Below are positions 26,465 through 36,091 of a stretch of 64,000 nt of DNA, in pieces. Positions within the stretch are counted from its first letter, which is position 1. Each line of letters begins with the position of its first letter. The translations under genes were made by a program, and so were the position numbers. A model generated the notes under the pieces. It ran no database searches. It had not been told where the DNA came from and saw only the letters and a list, made by a program, of their open reading frames with translations. The DNA comes from Candidatus Aminicenantota bacterium (lineage in GTDB: Bacteria; Acidobacteriota; Aminicenantia; Aminicenantales; Aminicenantaceae), in contig JAFGMO010000081.1 in NCBI GenBank assembly GCA_016927475.1, forward strand, positions 1-64,000. The letters are read 5' to 3'.

Positions 26465-26577
26465 TTGTAAATATGCTCTCCAAAAGTTAATCACCGCCGG
26501 CCAAATTTATGGATAGCTATTTGTAAAATATGCTATCCAAAAGTTAATCACTGTCGGCTAAATTTATGGATAGCTAT
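26465..26577 (+). repeat. Tandem duplication of a ~57-bp repeat unit
   Basis: Units at 26465-26520 and 26521-26577 differ at a handful of positions. Both contain CAAAAGTTAATCAC and AAATTTATGGATAGC, the latter resembling the AATTTATGAATAA end of the dispersed repeat. The second unit reaches into the stop codon of the glycosidase gene on the minus strand. Confidence 0.8.
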
Positions 26578-26582
26578 TTTTT
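26532..26582 (+). terminator. Terminator-like hairpin after the SH3/barrel gene
   Basis: GCTATCCA (26532-26539) and TGGATAGC (26567-26574) form a perfect 8-bp stem, followed by TATTTTTT. The loop is long (27 nt), so efficiency as an intrinsic terminator is doubtful. It arises from the second tandem unit. Confidence 0.4.
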
Positions 26583-28934
26583 CTTTTCTAAGAGCAATAT
26601 CATAACACTATGCTCGCCGTCCGGTATACGAATATCTACGGATTTTCCCTTAAATATATCCACGCTCTGACCGTCGATCAAAAGCTGGTATTTCCCTTCA
26701 AAAAGGAAACGAATTTTAATTTCTCTTTCTTCAAAGGTTTTGATTTCGAAAGATATTTCATTCTCTGAGTAAAGAAAATGCCGAAAAACAGCTCCTCCGT
26801 TCGCCCTGACAATCTCTTTCCCTTCTTCTTTGAGCTTGATGTTTTTTCGTGAAACCTCCATGTCATAATGGCGTCCGTGTATGGACAGACGCCTGATTTT
26901 TCCCTTGTCATCGGGATTGATCATTCCGAAGCGAAAACCTTCCCAGGGCGTAAAATCGATATATTCCTCTAAGGCTATTAAAGCGAATAATGGTCCCCAA
27001 CTCTGGTATCTCTGCCCACCGGCTTCTCCTGTCCGGGAGTCAAAATTCTCCGGGCAAAGTTGAAAATTCTCCCAACTTCGCATGAAAAGCGAATAGCTTT
27101 TATTGGCAAACTCGGAAGCCACTGCGTCAAAATGATAGGCTTTCAAACCCTGGTATACCAGGTAATTCGTCGGGGGCCAGATGGTTCCTCTCCAATATTG
27201 CTGATCTTTAAAACCAGGATCATCCCTGGAAATCGTGGGAAGGACATATTCCCCCCAATATTCCTTATCGTCAAGCAAACGTTTTATCATGCGGAAAGCC
27301 CGTTTTTCATCCGGAATACGGGCAACAAGCGGATAAAAATTGGAAGCGGCCTTTCGTGTTGAAAAGCGTCCGTTCCAGTAGCGGTCAAAATAAAATCCTT
27401 CCGTCTCATCCCAGAGATGTTGATTGATAAGGCTTTTCATATGTTCATATTCGGCCTTATGTGTCCTGCTTTCATCTTTCAATCCGATAACGGCGCAAAT
27501 CTCGGCGAGGCACCAGGCATCCAGGGCGTAAAGACAATTGAGGTCAAGACAGTTCATATTCAAAGTCCCGCTTTTTTCAAAAAAAAGCGTATCATCCCAA
27601 TTGGGAAGGTCATCCATCCCTGATTCCCACATAGACCTTTGTTTTCCGGAAGCTTCATCTTCCCAGCTCGGTACGAAGGAAGGGATCAGCTCCGCATCCG
27701 ATCCCCATTCCAGCAGTCCGTCTCCATTTCCATCACGTCGAACACGCCTTCCGCTTTTTCCCGCTCTCCAGAAAGCATGCCATTTTTTCAGAAAAGGATA
27801 CGCCTCCTTGAGAAAATCAATGTCGCCCATCCTCTGAAAAAGCTTCAAAACCACAAAAGCTCCCACGGGCGGCTGAGAACGGTCGGCCGACCCGGAAAAT
27901 CTTCCTCTCCAATTGGGGATGTTTCCATTCGGATATTGTGTTTCCAGGACAGACCGAACGATATCCTTGGCATGTTTTGTGCTCTCGACAGCGACCTCCA
28001 GAGCATTAAAAAAGGAATCCCATTCAAAAATCGTCCAGTGGTCATCCCCTCCGCCCGGACGGGGAAAAATCCATCTTCTTCCGGCGGGCGTATACATTCT
28101 GTGTTTATCCGGTTGGTAAAGTGACATCCAGAACAAGTTATTGGTGATCGCCTCAGCAACTCCTTCATAGAGGTTATCAATATGTACCCGGGCTTTTATA
28201 TATCTCTGTTTTTTCTCCTCAATAAGAGACGCGATGGATCTTCTGTTTTTATAACGGTAAAGGTGATTCTCGAGGATTTTTCTGTCTTCATGTATCCCTG
28301 CAGCGAAATAGATTTCCCGCTCTTTCTTCATGGGAAAATTCAGGCTGAGTTCATTCTCGCTTTGAGAAGAAAAAACCGTCCCTTTTCTGTCCGTCCAGAG
28401 AAGGTAATGATATCCGCTGTCTCCCGGTCCCCGGCCATAGACCTGGCCGTCTTCCAATAATAAATATTTACCCTCAATTTCCCAAGGAAAATAATGCACC
28501 ATTCGGCAGTCGACATATTTAGGGGCTTTAATCCGTCCAATTACGGTTCGTTCATCCTGTCTTGACCACTCAAAAACAAGAGTATCGGAACCGGAAGCAG
28601 GTTTAATCATAACGGGTGTTTTAGCCCTCATGTTAAAAGGAAGACTCAAGTCAAACTTAAGAAGAGCGTATTGTCCATCCGGAGAATGAGGTCCCACCTC
28701 GGAAACGAGAAAAAGCATATCCATCCCGTCCGCCGTCCCGTTTCCCTTGGCAATCTTCAGCCGGAAAGCAAAAACATGGTTCTTTTGAGGAGCAAAGACC
28801 AAGCCGCACCAGGCAGCGTTATCCAGAGCTCCGATATAAACATCCTTCCATGGATAATAAATTTCCGCCTTTATAAAAGAAGCCGCAAGGAAAAAAAAAC
28901 CCACCGCAACCAGGTGACGGCGTTTATCATTCAT
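26574..28934 (-). CDS. Secreted GH63/MGH1-type glycoside hydrolase
   Basis: A 786-residue protein with a signal peptide ending around residue 23. The C-terminal (alpha/alpha)6 barrel contains the conserved blocks DHWTIFEWDSFF, WESGMDDLPNWDD and YWRGTIWPPTNYLVYQGL of the mannosylglycerate-hydrolase/glucosidase (GH63) group. The general acid/base are probably the Asp in the WESGMDD block and a Glu late in the barrel. The N-terminal ~230 residues form a beta-sandwich-like domain and a short C-terminal beta domain follows. It would cleave alpha-gluco- or mannosides in the periplasm. Stands alone on the minus strand. Confidence 0.85.
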   Translation of the reverse strand: MNDKRRHLVAVGFFFLAASFIKAEIYYPWKDVYIGALDNAAWCGLVFAPQKNHVFAFRLKIAKGNGTADGMDMLFLVSEVGPHSPDGQYALLKFDLSLPFNMRAKTPVMIKPASGSDTLVFEWSRQDERTVIGRIKAPKYVDCRMVHYFPWEIEGKYLLLEDGQVYGRGPGDSGYHYLLWTDRKGTVFSSQSENELSLNFPMKKEREIYFAAGIHEDRKILENHLYRYKNRRSIASLIEEKKQRYIKARVHIDNLYEGVAEAITNNLFWMSLYQPDKHRMYTPAGRRWIFPRPGGGDDHWTIFEWDSFFNALEVAVESTKHAKDIVRSVLETQYPNGNIPNWRGRFSGSADRSQPPVGAFVVLKLFQRMGDIDFLKEAYPFLKKWHAFWRAGKSGRRVRRDGNGDGLLEWGSDAELIPSFVPSWEDEASGKQRSMWESGMDDLPNWDDTLFFEKSGTLNMNCLDLNCLYALDAWCLAEICAVIGLKDESRTHKAEYEHMKSLINQHLWDETEGFYFDRYWNGRFSTRKAASNFYPLVARIPDEKRAFRMIKRLLDDKEYWGEYVLPTISRDDPGFKDQQYWRGTIWPPTNYLVYQGLKAYHFDAVASEFANKSYSLFMRSWENFQLCPENFDSRTGEAGGQRYQSWGPLFALIALEEYIDFTPWEGFRFGMINPDDKGKIRRLSIHGRHYDMEVSRKNIKLKEEGKEIVRANGGAVFRHFLYSENEISFEIKTFEEREIKIRFLFEGKYQLLIDGQSVDIFKGKSVDIRIPDGEHSVMILLLEKKK

Positions 28935-29015
28935 ATTTCACATCCATGTGTAATTTAAGGGAAATTCCTTTTGAAATCAATATTTCATATTTGTAGATAT
29001 AATTGCAGACAGGAT

Positions 29016-30038
29016 TTACTTGGCCAAACGTTCAATCCCGTATTTTTTGGCCCAGGATAAAACTTCCCTGTATTCCTTTCTTGTGATTCTTCGTGAAATT
29101 TTTTCAAATTCCCTTGCTCTGTGCTCAGGACGGTACTGACGCATGATATTCACATAGGTCTGTTTGGGAAACCGGTCGGATATAAATTTTAAAATGTATT
29201 GGCTCCCCGCCATCTTATTGGGCAAAATAAGATGCCTTATCATCAATCCTTTTATGGCCACACCCGAACGTCCGGTTTTTAAAATCCCCACCTGCCTTTC
29301 CATTTCTAAAAGCGCCAAGCGCGCATAATAAGGATAATTATAAGCCTCATCCGAATACCTTGCGGCATAGGCTGGATGCCAGTATTTGAAATCAGGGAGG
29401 TAAATATCGATGATTCCATCGAGAAGCTTTAGGACTTCCACTTTTTCATATCCTCCCGTGTTGTAAACCAATGGAATATGAAGCCCCTGCTGAACAGCCA
29501 AGTGAAGAGCAGATACTATATTGGGCAGGTAGTGGGTGGGAGTTACCAGGTTGATGTTATGGCAGCCGATATCCTGTAACTTCAGCATGGTTTGGGCCAA
29601 TCTCTCGTCGGGAACCTCGATTCCTTCTCCCTGGATGCTTATCTGGTAGTTCTGGCAGTAAATACAACGCAAACCACAGTTTGAAAAAAAGATCGTTCCC
29701 GACCCTTTCCTCCCCACCAGCGGAGCCTCCTCTCCAAAATGAGGAAAAGCACTTGAAATTTTTACCCGTTCTCCAGCATTGCATTTCCCGATTTCCCCAT
29801 GAGTCCGGTCAACACGGCAGTCTCTGGGACAAAGGCTGCAGGATTCATACTGCCGGACAAGCTCTTCGGCCCTTTTTTTGAGTACACCTTTTTCAGCCAA
29901 CTGAAGATAAGATGGATATCGCCCGGAGGATTCATCAGGATTTATTGACCCGTTTTTCTTTCCCTGCAAAATATCAGAAAATAGTTCCAGGCCCCCGGCT
30001 GATAAAAGAAATTTCAAGAAATTTCTTCGATTCGACAA
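29016..30038 (-). CDS. Radical SAM protein, PflA-like, with RR-type leader
   Basis: A 340-residue radical SAM protein. Cluster ligands are Cys121, Cys125 and Cys128 in CGLRCIYCQN. An N-terminal cysteine set (Cys67, Cys70, Cys74, Cys86; CSLCPRDC) precedes the barrel, the layout of the putative pyruvate-formate-lyase-activating-like group (AmrS-related). The extreme N-terminus reads NRRNFLKFLLSAGG, like a Tat leader, which is odd for an enzyme that needs a reductant. It may be a vestigial leader or a membrane anchor. It is followed upstream by two PLP enzymes on the same strand, ~108 nt apart. Substrate unknown. Confidence 0.82.
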   Translation of the reverse strand: MSNRRNFLKFLLSAGGLELFSDILQGKKNGSINPDESSGRYPSYLQLAEKGVLKKRAEELVRQYESCSLCPRDCRVDRTHGEIGKCNAGERVKISSAFPHFGEEAPLVGRKGSGTIFFSNCGLRCIYCQNYQISIQGEGIEVPDERLAQTMLKLQDIGCHNINLVTPTHYLPNIVSALHLAVQQGLHIPLVYNTGGYEKVEVLKLLDGIIDIYLPDFKYWHPAYAARYSDEAYNYPYYARLALLEMERQVGILKTGRSGVAIKGLMIRHLILPNKMAGSQYILKFISDRFPKQTYVNIMRQYRPEHRAREFEKISRRITRKEYREVLSWAKKYGIERLAK

Positions 30039-30145
30039 ATCCTGTTCTCCTTCGGCTTCTGTCCGTTTTTTTGCAAACCGTTAAACCCGGACAAAAGTTT
30101 AATCCCCCCCCTAATAATACGCCGCTTTTATTAAGGAATCAAAAA

Positions 30146-31360
30146 TTATTCGCCATCCGGCGAAGCTTCCTTATAAGCACCCGAGGCGACTATGTCATCA
30201 ATCTCGCTGAAAAACATCTTGATTTCCTCTGGACGATTGTAGAAATGAGGCGCAACCCGAATCGTATCCGGTTCTTTTATTCCACCTTTCCGGAAATCCA
30301 CAATATATTTTCGCTGGGATAAGACCTGTTGGACGGCACCTCCATGAGGCACATCTATAGATACAGCACCAGCTCGTTTTTCTTTGTCTTCTGGAGTATA
30401 AATTCCGTATCCCCGGGCCAAAGCCTCATCAAATATTTTATCCGTGAGGAAAAGGGAATTTTTACGGATTTGATCGATTCCGATATTGTGGATGATCTCC
30501 AGGCCTGCCTTAGCCGTATAAAAACAAGGAATACACGGTGTTCCCGACATAAACCGGTAGGAACCGTGCATGTACTCCATATCCGTTGAAAAATTGAAAG
30601 GATCTTTATGGGCAAACCATCCCGTCAAACCGGGCTCAACCTCACTCGACAGGCCGGGCCGAACGTATAAAAAAGCATTTCCAGGTCCACCGCAAAGCCA
30701 TTTGAGACAGCCACCAATGTAAAAATCAGTTCCGATATCCTGAACATCAACCTCAATAACGCCTGGGGCATGATAGCCGTCTATTATGGATAAAGCTCCT
30801 ACTTCCCTGGCCTTGCGGCATATGGACTTGACATCTTGAATGGCCGCCGATTTAAAAAAAACATGTGAAGTCGAAACAATCAATGTTTCATCATCCAGAT
30901 GCTGGATAATTTCATCCGAATCAACAAATGAATGTGATGATCCCGGGATCATATTGACTGTCCATCCCATTGTTTCAGCAATACTCCTTATTGCATAAAT
31001 AGTCGATGGAAAATCTTTTTCGCTGACAACGACCTTTTTTCGATTTCCACCATCATCACGGAACCTGCTCGAGAGTGCCATCCATTGAGCTGTTGTCGCG
31101 TTTGGCATCATGGTTACTGTGTCGGGAGGAGCATTCAATAATACGGCAATGCTGTCTCCCACCTTCCGGGCCATTTCCCACCACTCTTTTTCCCATGCTT
31201 CTACTCCCCATTCCGCCCAAAGCTTATAATATCTCTCCAGTTCTAAGGCTGCTGTTTGCGGAACCGCACCAAGAGAATTGCTAATAAGATAGACACATTT
31301 CTCCAGTATCGGGAAATTCCCTCTTATCACATCCAGGTCTTTTTCAATTGTCCATGTCAC
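30146..31360 (-). CDS. Class V PLP enzyme, kynureninase-like
   Basis: A 404-residue fold-type I PLP enzyme. The N-terminal YLISNSLGAVP and the lysine motif GGCLKWLCGGPG (Schiff-base Lys220, with Asp194 for the pyridine nitrogen) resemble kynureninase. Other tryptophan-catabolism genes are absent, and the next gene is a second class V enzyme, so a C-C or C-S lyase of another substrate is equally possible. No signal peptide. 36 nt separate it from the upstream gene, consistent with an operon. Confidence 0.8.
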   Translation of the reverse strand: MTWTIEKDLDVIRGNFPILEKCVYLISNSLGAVPQTAALELERYYKLWAEWGVEAWEKEWWEMARKVGDSIAVLLNAPPDTVTMMPNATTAQWMALSSRFRDDGGNRKKVVVSEKDFPSTIYAIRSIAETMGWTVNMIPGSSHSFVDSDEIIQHLDDETLIVSTSHVFFKSAAIQDVKSICRKAREVGALSIIDGYHAPGVIEVDVQDIGTDFYIGGCLKWLCGGPGNAFLYVRPGLSSEVEPGLTGWFAHKDPFNFSTDMEYMHGSYRFMSGTPCIPCFYTAKAGLEIIHNIGIDQIRKNSLFLTDKIFDEALARGYGIYTPEDKEKRAGAVSIDVPHGGAVQQVLSQRKYIVDFRKGGIKEPDTIRVAPHFYNRPEEIKMFFSEIDDIVASGAYKEASPDGE

Positions 31361-31396
31361 TTTATAACTCCGATCTTAAAAAAACAGGACTCCGCG

Positions 31397-32722
31397 TCAA
31401 CCGGAAATCCCATTTCGAATATAGTACTCTACCGCTTCGATGAAAATATTCAATTCGCGCAAGGTTGTATATATGCTCGGAGTAACCCTCATAGCTGTTA
31501 TGTCGGCCTTTCCTTTTTCAGGATGCGGCACCCCGACGCATATCGTGTAAATTTTGTGCTTATCGAACAAGGTTTTGCTGAGAAGCCCCATATCCATTTT
31601 TTCAACGAGAAATGTCCCGATGCCGCAGGATTGAGCCGGGTCATAGGATGTCAGAATTTTAACTCCGGGAAGTTTTTCCAATTTTTTGGCCCAATAGTCT
31701 CTCAGGTAGCGGAGCCGCTCTTCCTTCCTTCCCGGTCCTATTCCGTGATGGAATGTCAAAGCATCAGCAACAGCCAACTCTAAGTATTCCGGCCGTGTGC
31801 CGATATGTTCGAATTTCCTAATATCATCTCCCTTTGGGTTCGGTGCCGGAAAAAGAGGCCAGATTTTTTTGATCTTTTCCTTCTTGACATAAAGAAAACC
31901 GGTGCCGACAGGAGCCATCATCCATTTATGAAGATTCCCTCCATAAATATCACAATCCAGATCTTTTTGACTGAAAACAAAATGGCCGAATGCATGAGCT
32001 CCGTCTATGGCCACCTCAATATTTTTTTCCCTGGCTACCCGGCAGATATCTTTTATAGGGAAAATTTGACCCGTCAAGTTGGTTATATGGCAAACCAGAA
32101 TAAGCCGGGTTCGCGAGGTTATGTTCTCTTCAAAAAGATCGACGAGTTCCTTTAAATTTTTTGGGGGATATTTAAAAGAAAAAGTTTTAACCTTGACACC
32201 CTCCCGCATTTCTCTTTGAAAAAGAGCATTTTTCATGGATGGATAATCGTGTGTCGTCGTCAACACCTCATCTCCCTGCTTAAGATCGATTCCCATCAGG
32301 GGAATATGCATGGATTCGGTTACATTTCGGGTGATGGCGATTTCCTCAGGACTGCATCCGAATGTATCGGCAAGTCTTTTTCGAATCAATTCACGACGAG
32401 GACGCAGAACTCTCCAGAGGTTGTAAGGGGGAGCTCCGTTCGAAAAATCCAGATATCTGTGAACAGCATCCATGACAGCTTCCGGGGCAGGATGGACACC
32501 CCCGTTATTCAGGTTGATGATACTTCTGTCGATATCAAAAGCTTGCTGTATCTTAAACCAAAAATCCTCATCCCGGGCGATTTCAGCATCGGAAACATGG
32601 GCGGATTTTTCTGTATATTTCTCTATATCAGCCTGAACGGATTTTATTGAAACACCCAGCAAACCCAGGCTTCCCATACCCGCACTCATTTTTTTTAAAA
32701 AAGTTCTCCGGCTTGTTTGCAT
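31397..32722 (-). CDS. Tat-exported class V PLP enzyme (isopenicillin N epimerase-like)
   Basis: A 441-residue class V aminotransferase-fold protein. SRRTFLKKM at residues 4-12 followed by a Gly/Leu-rich stretch is a clear Tat leader; the cofactor would be loaded before export. PLP contacts: Asp240 in DGAHAFGH and Lys266 in GGNLHKWMMAPVG. The family includes isopenicillin N epimerase, cysteine desulfurase-like and cysteine-sulfoxide lyases. An exported PLP enzyme is uncommon; amino-acid racemisation or lysis in the periplasm is plausible but unproven. Start supported by GGGAGGTG before the ATG. Confidence 0.83.
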   Translation of the reverse strand: MQTSRRTFLKKMSAGMGSLGLLGVSIKSVQADIEKYTEKSAHVSDAEIARDEDFWFKIQQAFDIDRSIINLNNGGVHPAPEAVMDAVHRYLDFSNGAPPYNLWRVLRPRRELIRKRLADTFGCSPEEIAITRNVTESMHIPLMGIDLKQGDEVLTTTHDYPSMKNALFQREMREGVKVKTFSFKYPPKNLKELVDLFEENITSRTRLILVCHITNLTGQIFPIKDICRVAREKNIEVAIDGAHAFGHFVFSQKDLDCDIYGGNLHKWMMAPVGTGFLYVKKEKIKKIWPLFPAPNPKGDDIRKFEHIGTRPEYLELAVADALTFHHGIGPGRKEERLRYLRDYWAKKLEKLPGVKILTSYDPAQSCGIGTFLVEKMDMGLLSKTLFDKHKIYTICVGVPHPEKGKADITAMRVTPSIYTTLRELNIFIEAVEYYIRNGISG

Positions 32723-32780
32723 TTTTCACCTCCCGATTCGTTTTATTAATATAAGCTTTTTTTCCAAAAAAGGTATTATT

Positions 32781-34133
32781 TTATAGAGGAGATTTTTTTC
32801 TAATGGGATGTTTTCCATAGAAAAAATCATCTCCCTTTACCAGCAGTGGTTGTATCCAGCGCGATGATAACGCCATCCATCTGATGATTCCATGAAAAAA
32901 GTTGTCCGGTTTGCTGAAAGGACAGGTTAATATGCATGTCGAACAATCCGTTCCCACCTTCCTCCAGTAATAGTAGCATTTTTCCCTTTCGATGACCCAC
33001 TTTTCGACACCATTCTCCACTGCTTTTCCATTCTCAGGAATGGCTCGCCCCGGACAGTTCAAGGCGCATTTTCGGCATCTTTCACAAAAATCCTGAATAC
33101 CCCAAACCCGCGGCCCTGTGGGAACTAGAGGAATATCCGTTGTAATTAATCCCAGACGAATTCGAGGTCCCAACCGGGGATGGACAAGTATTCCCACTCT
33201 ACCCAATTCACCCAAACCGGCTTTCCAGGCCATCGGCGTGACCATAGCTTGATAATTGCTTCCCGCAATATGAGCTCTGGCATTATACCCCAACCGTCGT
33301 ATAAGCCCTGCACAGACAATGCCTATATGCGCGATTTCAAGGTAACATTTCGCCGTTTCCACGACAACCGGCGCCTCGGGAGCGCATGAAATCATGCCAA
33401 AATCTTTTTCTATGACAAAAACGACAGCATACTTATGTTGATTGACAATTCTGCTTCCGTATTCTTCAGGTCCCCTTCCCACATGGGAGTAAATGTACTT
33501 TTGATCCAGAAGACAAACCCCGCTGTCAACCGCCCCTAAATATTTCAATACTTTTTTCACATATTTTGTAAAATCTTCCGCTGTAACGGGTGTTTTTTTC
33601 GTCGCTTTATCTCCATCGACTAAGGTCAATTGTTGTTCCAGAAAATCAAACTCCGCAGCCGCTAAATTAAAAAGATAGGGATCTTTTCTAATATGATCCG
33701 GCGTCAGGATATCAGGTCTTTTCCTTATCTTATCATCACCCGCTTTTCTCTCGGGAAAACGTTTATAGTAGTTGTTGTATTTTTCGGTCCCTTTTTCCAG
33801 TTCAAACCTAGCAAAAATGATATCTCTCTGGTCTATTTTTTTTATTTCTGAACGAATGGATATTGAGGATTTAGGTTTAGGGGAAAGAAAAAACAAAAGA
33901 ATCCCAATCATAAAAACGAAGAACATCCCGGCAAAAACTACGGTCCTTACTGGTTCCCCGGATAAATAAACAAGGACATTTACGGCAATAAGAAAAATGA
34001 ATATTAAACCGCTTCGACGGAAGGCACGGTATTCTTTCTCCGCAAGGCTCGTTATACAAAAAATAAAAAGAAAGCCGGTCAGGCAGAGAAAAACCAACTC
34101 CCCTGCAATAATCCAAAAGAATGTAATTGTCAT
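32781..34133 (-). CDS. Membrane-anchored reductive dehalogenase-like Fe-S protein
   Basis: A 450-residue protein. Three membrane helices (about 5-28, 40-57 and 62-84) lead into a soluble domain of the reductive-dehalogenase (RdhA) type. That domain contains GYNARAH, GLGELGRVGILVHPRLGPRIRLG and two 4Fe-4S sets, C350/C353/C356/C360 and C386/C397/C400/C404, the last ending TCPFSK. Typical RdhA carry a Tat leader and a separate RdhB anchor; here the anchor is built in and no Tat leader is present. Cobalamin binding is expected from the family. The true substrate may not be an organohalide. Adjacent PLP genes lie downstream on the same strand. Confidence 0.8.
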   Translation of the reverse strand: MTITFFWIIAGELVFLCLTGFLFIFCITSLAEKEYRAFRRSGLIFIFLIAVNVLVYLSGEPVRTVVFAGMFFVFMIGILLFFLSPKPKSSISIRSEIKKIDQRDIIFARFELEKGTEKYNNYYKRFPERKAGDDKIRKRPDILTPDHIRKDPYLFNLAAAEFDFLEQQLTLVDGDKATKKTPVTAEDFTKYVKKVLKYLGAVDSGVCLLDQKYIYSHVGRGPEEYGSRIVNQHKYAVVFVIEKDFGMISCAPEAPVVVETAKCYLEIAHIGIVCAGLIRRLGYNARAHIAGSNYQAMVTPMAWKAGLGELGRVGILVHPRLGPRIRLGLITTDIPLVPTGPRVWGIQDFCERCRKCALNCPGRAIPENGKAVENGVEKWVIEREKCYYYWRKVGTDCSTCILTCPFSKPDNFFHGIIRWMALSSRWIQPLLVKGDDFFYGKHPIRKKSPL

Positions 34134-34198
34134 GAAAAGAAATCAGGCTATAAAAATAATAAGGATTTGTCAATCATTTCGAGTAGAGGGACATTCCC

Positions 34199-34822
34199 CT
34201 ATTTTAAGCTGTAACGCAGACCCACCTGCAAACAAAAGGAACTCAAATTCACGGAAAGCGGCTCCTCGCTTGTTCCCAGGTTCATATCCATAAATACGGT
34301 TTTTCCCTCTGCTTTCCGGTATAGATAAAAAGCCTCTGAAAATAAGGCGAGATTTCGCCAGATCCGGATTTGAAGACCTCCGCCCATATAAACACATAAT
34401 CCGCTTTCCACTTTCTGTCGTATTGTCAGCTCAGGGATGGTAATGATGTCTCCCATATTAAAATCGGTAAACACGATCCCGCCCCCCCCCAACATATAGG
34501 GAATAACTTTTTTTCCCTCGAAAAATGCATACCGGGCGGATAAAAGAAAAAAAGTAACCGTCACGTCTCCATCCCATAAACTCCCAGCTTGTCTCTCGAC
34601 CGGACTTTTCCATAATGAAAAGTTAAAATGAAAAGATAGATTTTTGTAGAAGGGATATGAAAATCCAAAACCACTGAGAAAACCTTGTTTTAAGCTCTGG
34701 TTGGCGGGAAAAACGCCCCCGGTGTGGATATCCAACCTCAGTCCTTGAATGGGTTTTTGACCGAAGGTTTTTCCAGCCAAAAGAAGGCAACATAGTACCG
34801 TTACAACCCTTACCGTTTTCAT
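34199..34822 (-). CDS. Small outer-membrane beta-barrel-like protein
   Basis: About 207 residues. A signal peptide (MKTVRVVTVLCCLLLAGKTFGQ) is followed by eight or so amphipathic strands with aromatic ends, and the chain ends LQVGLRYSLK in the manner of OmpA-like or outer-membrane-protein beta-barrels. The start at 34822 is preferred (the ATG follows TTAGGTAAAT) over 34843. No catalytic motif is seen, function unknown. 65 nt upstream of the dehalogenase-like gene on the same strand, so possibly co-transcribed. Confidence 0.7.
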   Translation of the reverse strand: MKTVRVVTVLCCLLLAGKTFGQKPIQGLRLDIHTGGVFPANQSLKQGFLSGFGFSYPFYKNLSFHFNFSLWKSPVERQAGSLWDGDVTVTFFLLSARYAFFEGKKVIPYMLGGGGIVFTDFNMGDIITIPELTIRQKVESGLCVYMGGGLQIRIWRNLALFSEAFYLYRKAEGKTVFMDMNLGTSEEPLSVNLSSFCLQVGLRYSLK

Positions 34823-34929
34823 ATATTTACCTAAATTCTCCATGTTTATATTCGCTTAAATAAAAAACGAAGTCAATGCGAACCATCTTCTGGAAAAAGA
34901 TGTAAGTTATGTGCTAACCTCTACCCATC

Positions 34930-36057
34930 ATGGAGCCCCTATCCTTTTTTAAATCACGACAGGAAAGGCTTACAAAATTATTGAAAGAATTGGTTCTACA
35001 CGAATCTCCATCATCACAAAAAACAGCCGTCGATAACTGCTCCCGCGTTCTCGTATCCGCTTTCCGTCAATATCCCATCCGAATACGTTCTTTTCCCCAG
35101 AAAAATATCGGGGATTTTTATCTTTTCGAACTCCCCTGCGAAAGCTCATCATCAAATGCTCCTTTAATAATCCTCACTCATATCGACACGGTCTGGTCCG
35201 TAGGCAAGCTCAAGGAAATGCCTTTCCACCTTGAAGGCGACAGGATATACGGCCCCGGAGTTTTGGATATGAAAGCAGGTCTGACCATGGCTTTCTGCGC
35301 TCTTCAGGCGATTTGCGAAAACAACCTTCAACCCAAAAGAACAATTCGCCTTATTGTTAATTCCGCCGAAGAAATTGGAAATACGGATGCTCACACTTTC
35401 ATACGTGAACAATCAAAACAAGGCGGAATGGTCCTTTGTCTTGAACCGGCCATCCCCGGAGGGGCTTTGAAAGTCAAACGGAAAGGCCGCCTCGTTGTAA
35501 AACTTTGGACCACCGGCCGTGCCGCGCATGCCGGCTCTCCCGAAAAAGGCATCAACGCCATTCAGGAGCTTTTGGTTCAACTGATGCGAGTTAAAAAGCT
35601 GGAAACAGGTGGAATCACTGTGACACCCGGTCTTATCGGAGGAGGAGAAAAACCGAACGTTATCCCGGAAAAAGCTTGGGCGGTTCTTGATATCCGGTTT
35701 TGGGGATCTGAAGACGATAAAAACATACGTATTTTTTTGAAAAAATTAACCCCCCACAATAGAAAGGCGGATATTTCATTCTGCTTAGAAAGTTCAACGC
35801 CTCCTATGGAGTTCACTCCTTCTTCACGCCGGCTCTTCAAAAAGATTCAACACATCGCTTCAGATTTGGGACTCTCCCTAGAACCGGGTGAAACCGGCGG
35901 CGGTTCCGACGCATCCATTGCTTCGAGCCTCAACATTCCCACCATCGACGGACTGGGTCCGGACGGAAATGGTATTCATGCCCAAAACGAACATGTCATT
36001 CTGACTTCTCTCATTGAACGAACAGCCCTCTTGTTTAAGCTATTATTGAACCTTTGA
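34930..36057 (+). CDS. M20-family metallopeptidase (glutamate carboxypeptidase-like)
   Basis: A 375-residue co-catalytic zinc peptidase of the CPG2/ArgE/DapE group without a signal peptide. Ligands visible: His84 and Asp86 (THIDT), bridging Asp113 (GVLDMKAG), catalytic Glu147 with Glu148 (NSAEEIGNT) and Glu172 (CLEPA), with a dimerisation domain in the middle and the final His in the C-terminal third. It would remove an amino acid from an N-acyl amino acid or dipeptide. It is divergent from the barrel gene; there is no close partner on this strand. Confidence 0.9.
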   Translation: MEPLSFFKSRQERLTKLLKELVLHESPSSQKTAVDNCSRVLVSAFRQYPIRIRSFPQKNIGDFYLFELPCESSSSNAPLIILTHIDTVWSVGKLKEMPFHLEGDRIYGPGVLDMKAGLTMAFCALQAICENNLQPKRTIRLIVNSAEEIGNTDAHTFIREQSKQGGMVLCLEPAIPGGALKVKRKGRLVVKLWTTGRAAHAGSPEKGINAIQELLVQLMRVKKLETGGITVTPGLIGGGEKPNVIPEKAWAVLDIRFWGSEDDKNIRIFLKKLTPHNRKADISFCLESSTPPMEFTPSSRRLFKKIQHIASDLGLSLEPGETGGGSDASIASSLNIPTIDGLGPDGNGIHAQNEHVILTSLIERTALLFKLLLNL

Positions 36058-36091
36058 TTGACTGGTATCAACATTTCTGCTAATTTACTTT

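Noticed and set aside
27639..28124. A 161-codon plus-strand frame inside the GH63 gene
   Set aside because: Antisense to conserved barrel motifs; low-complexity Ser/Arg/Pro composition with no homology signal.
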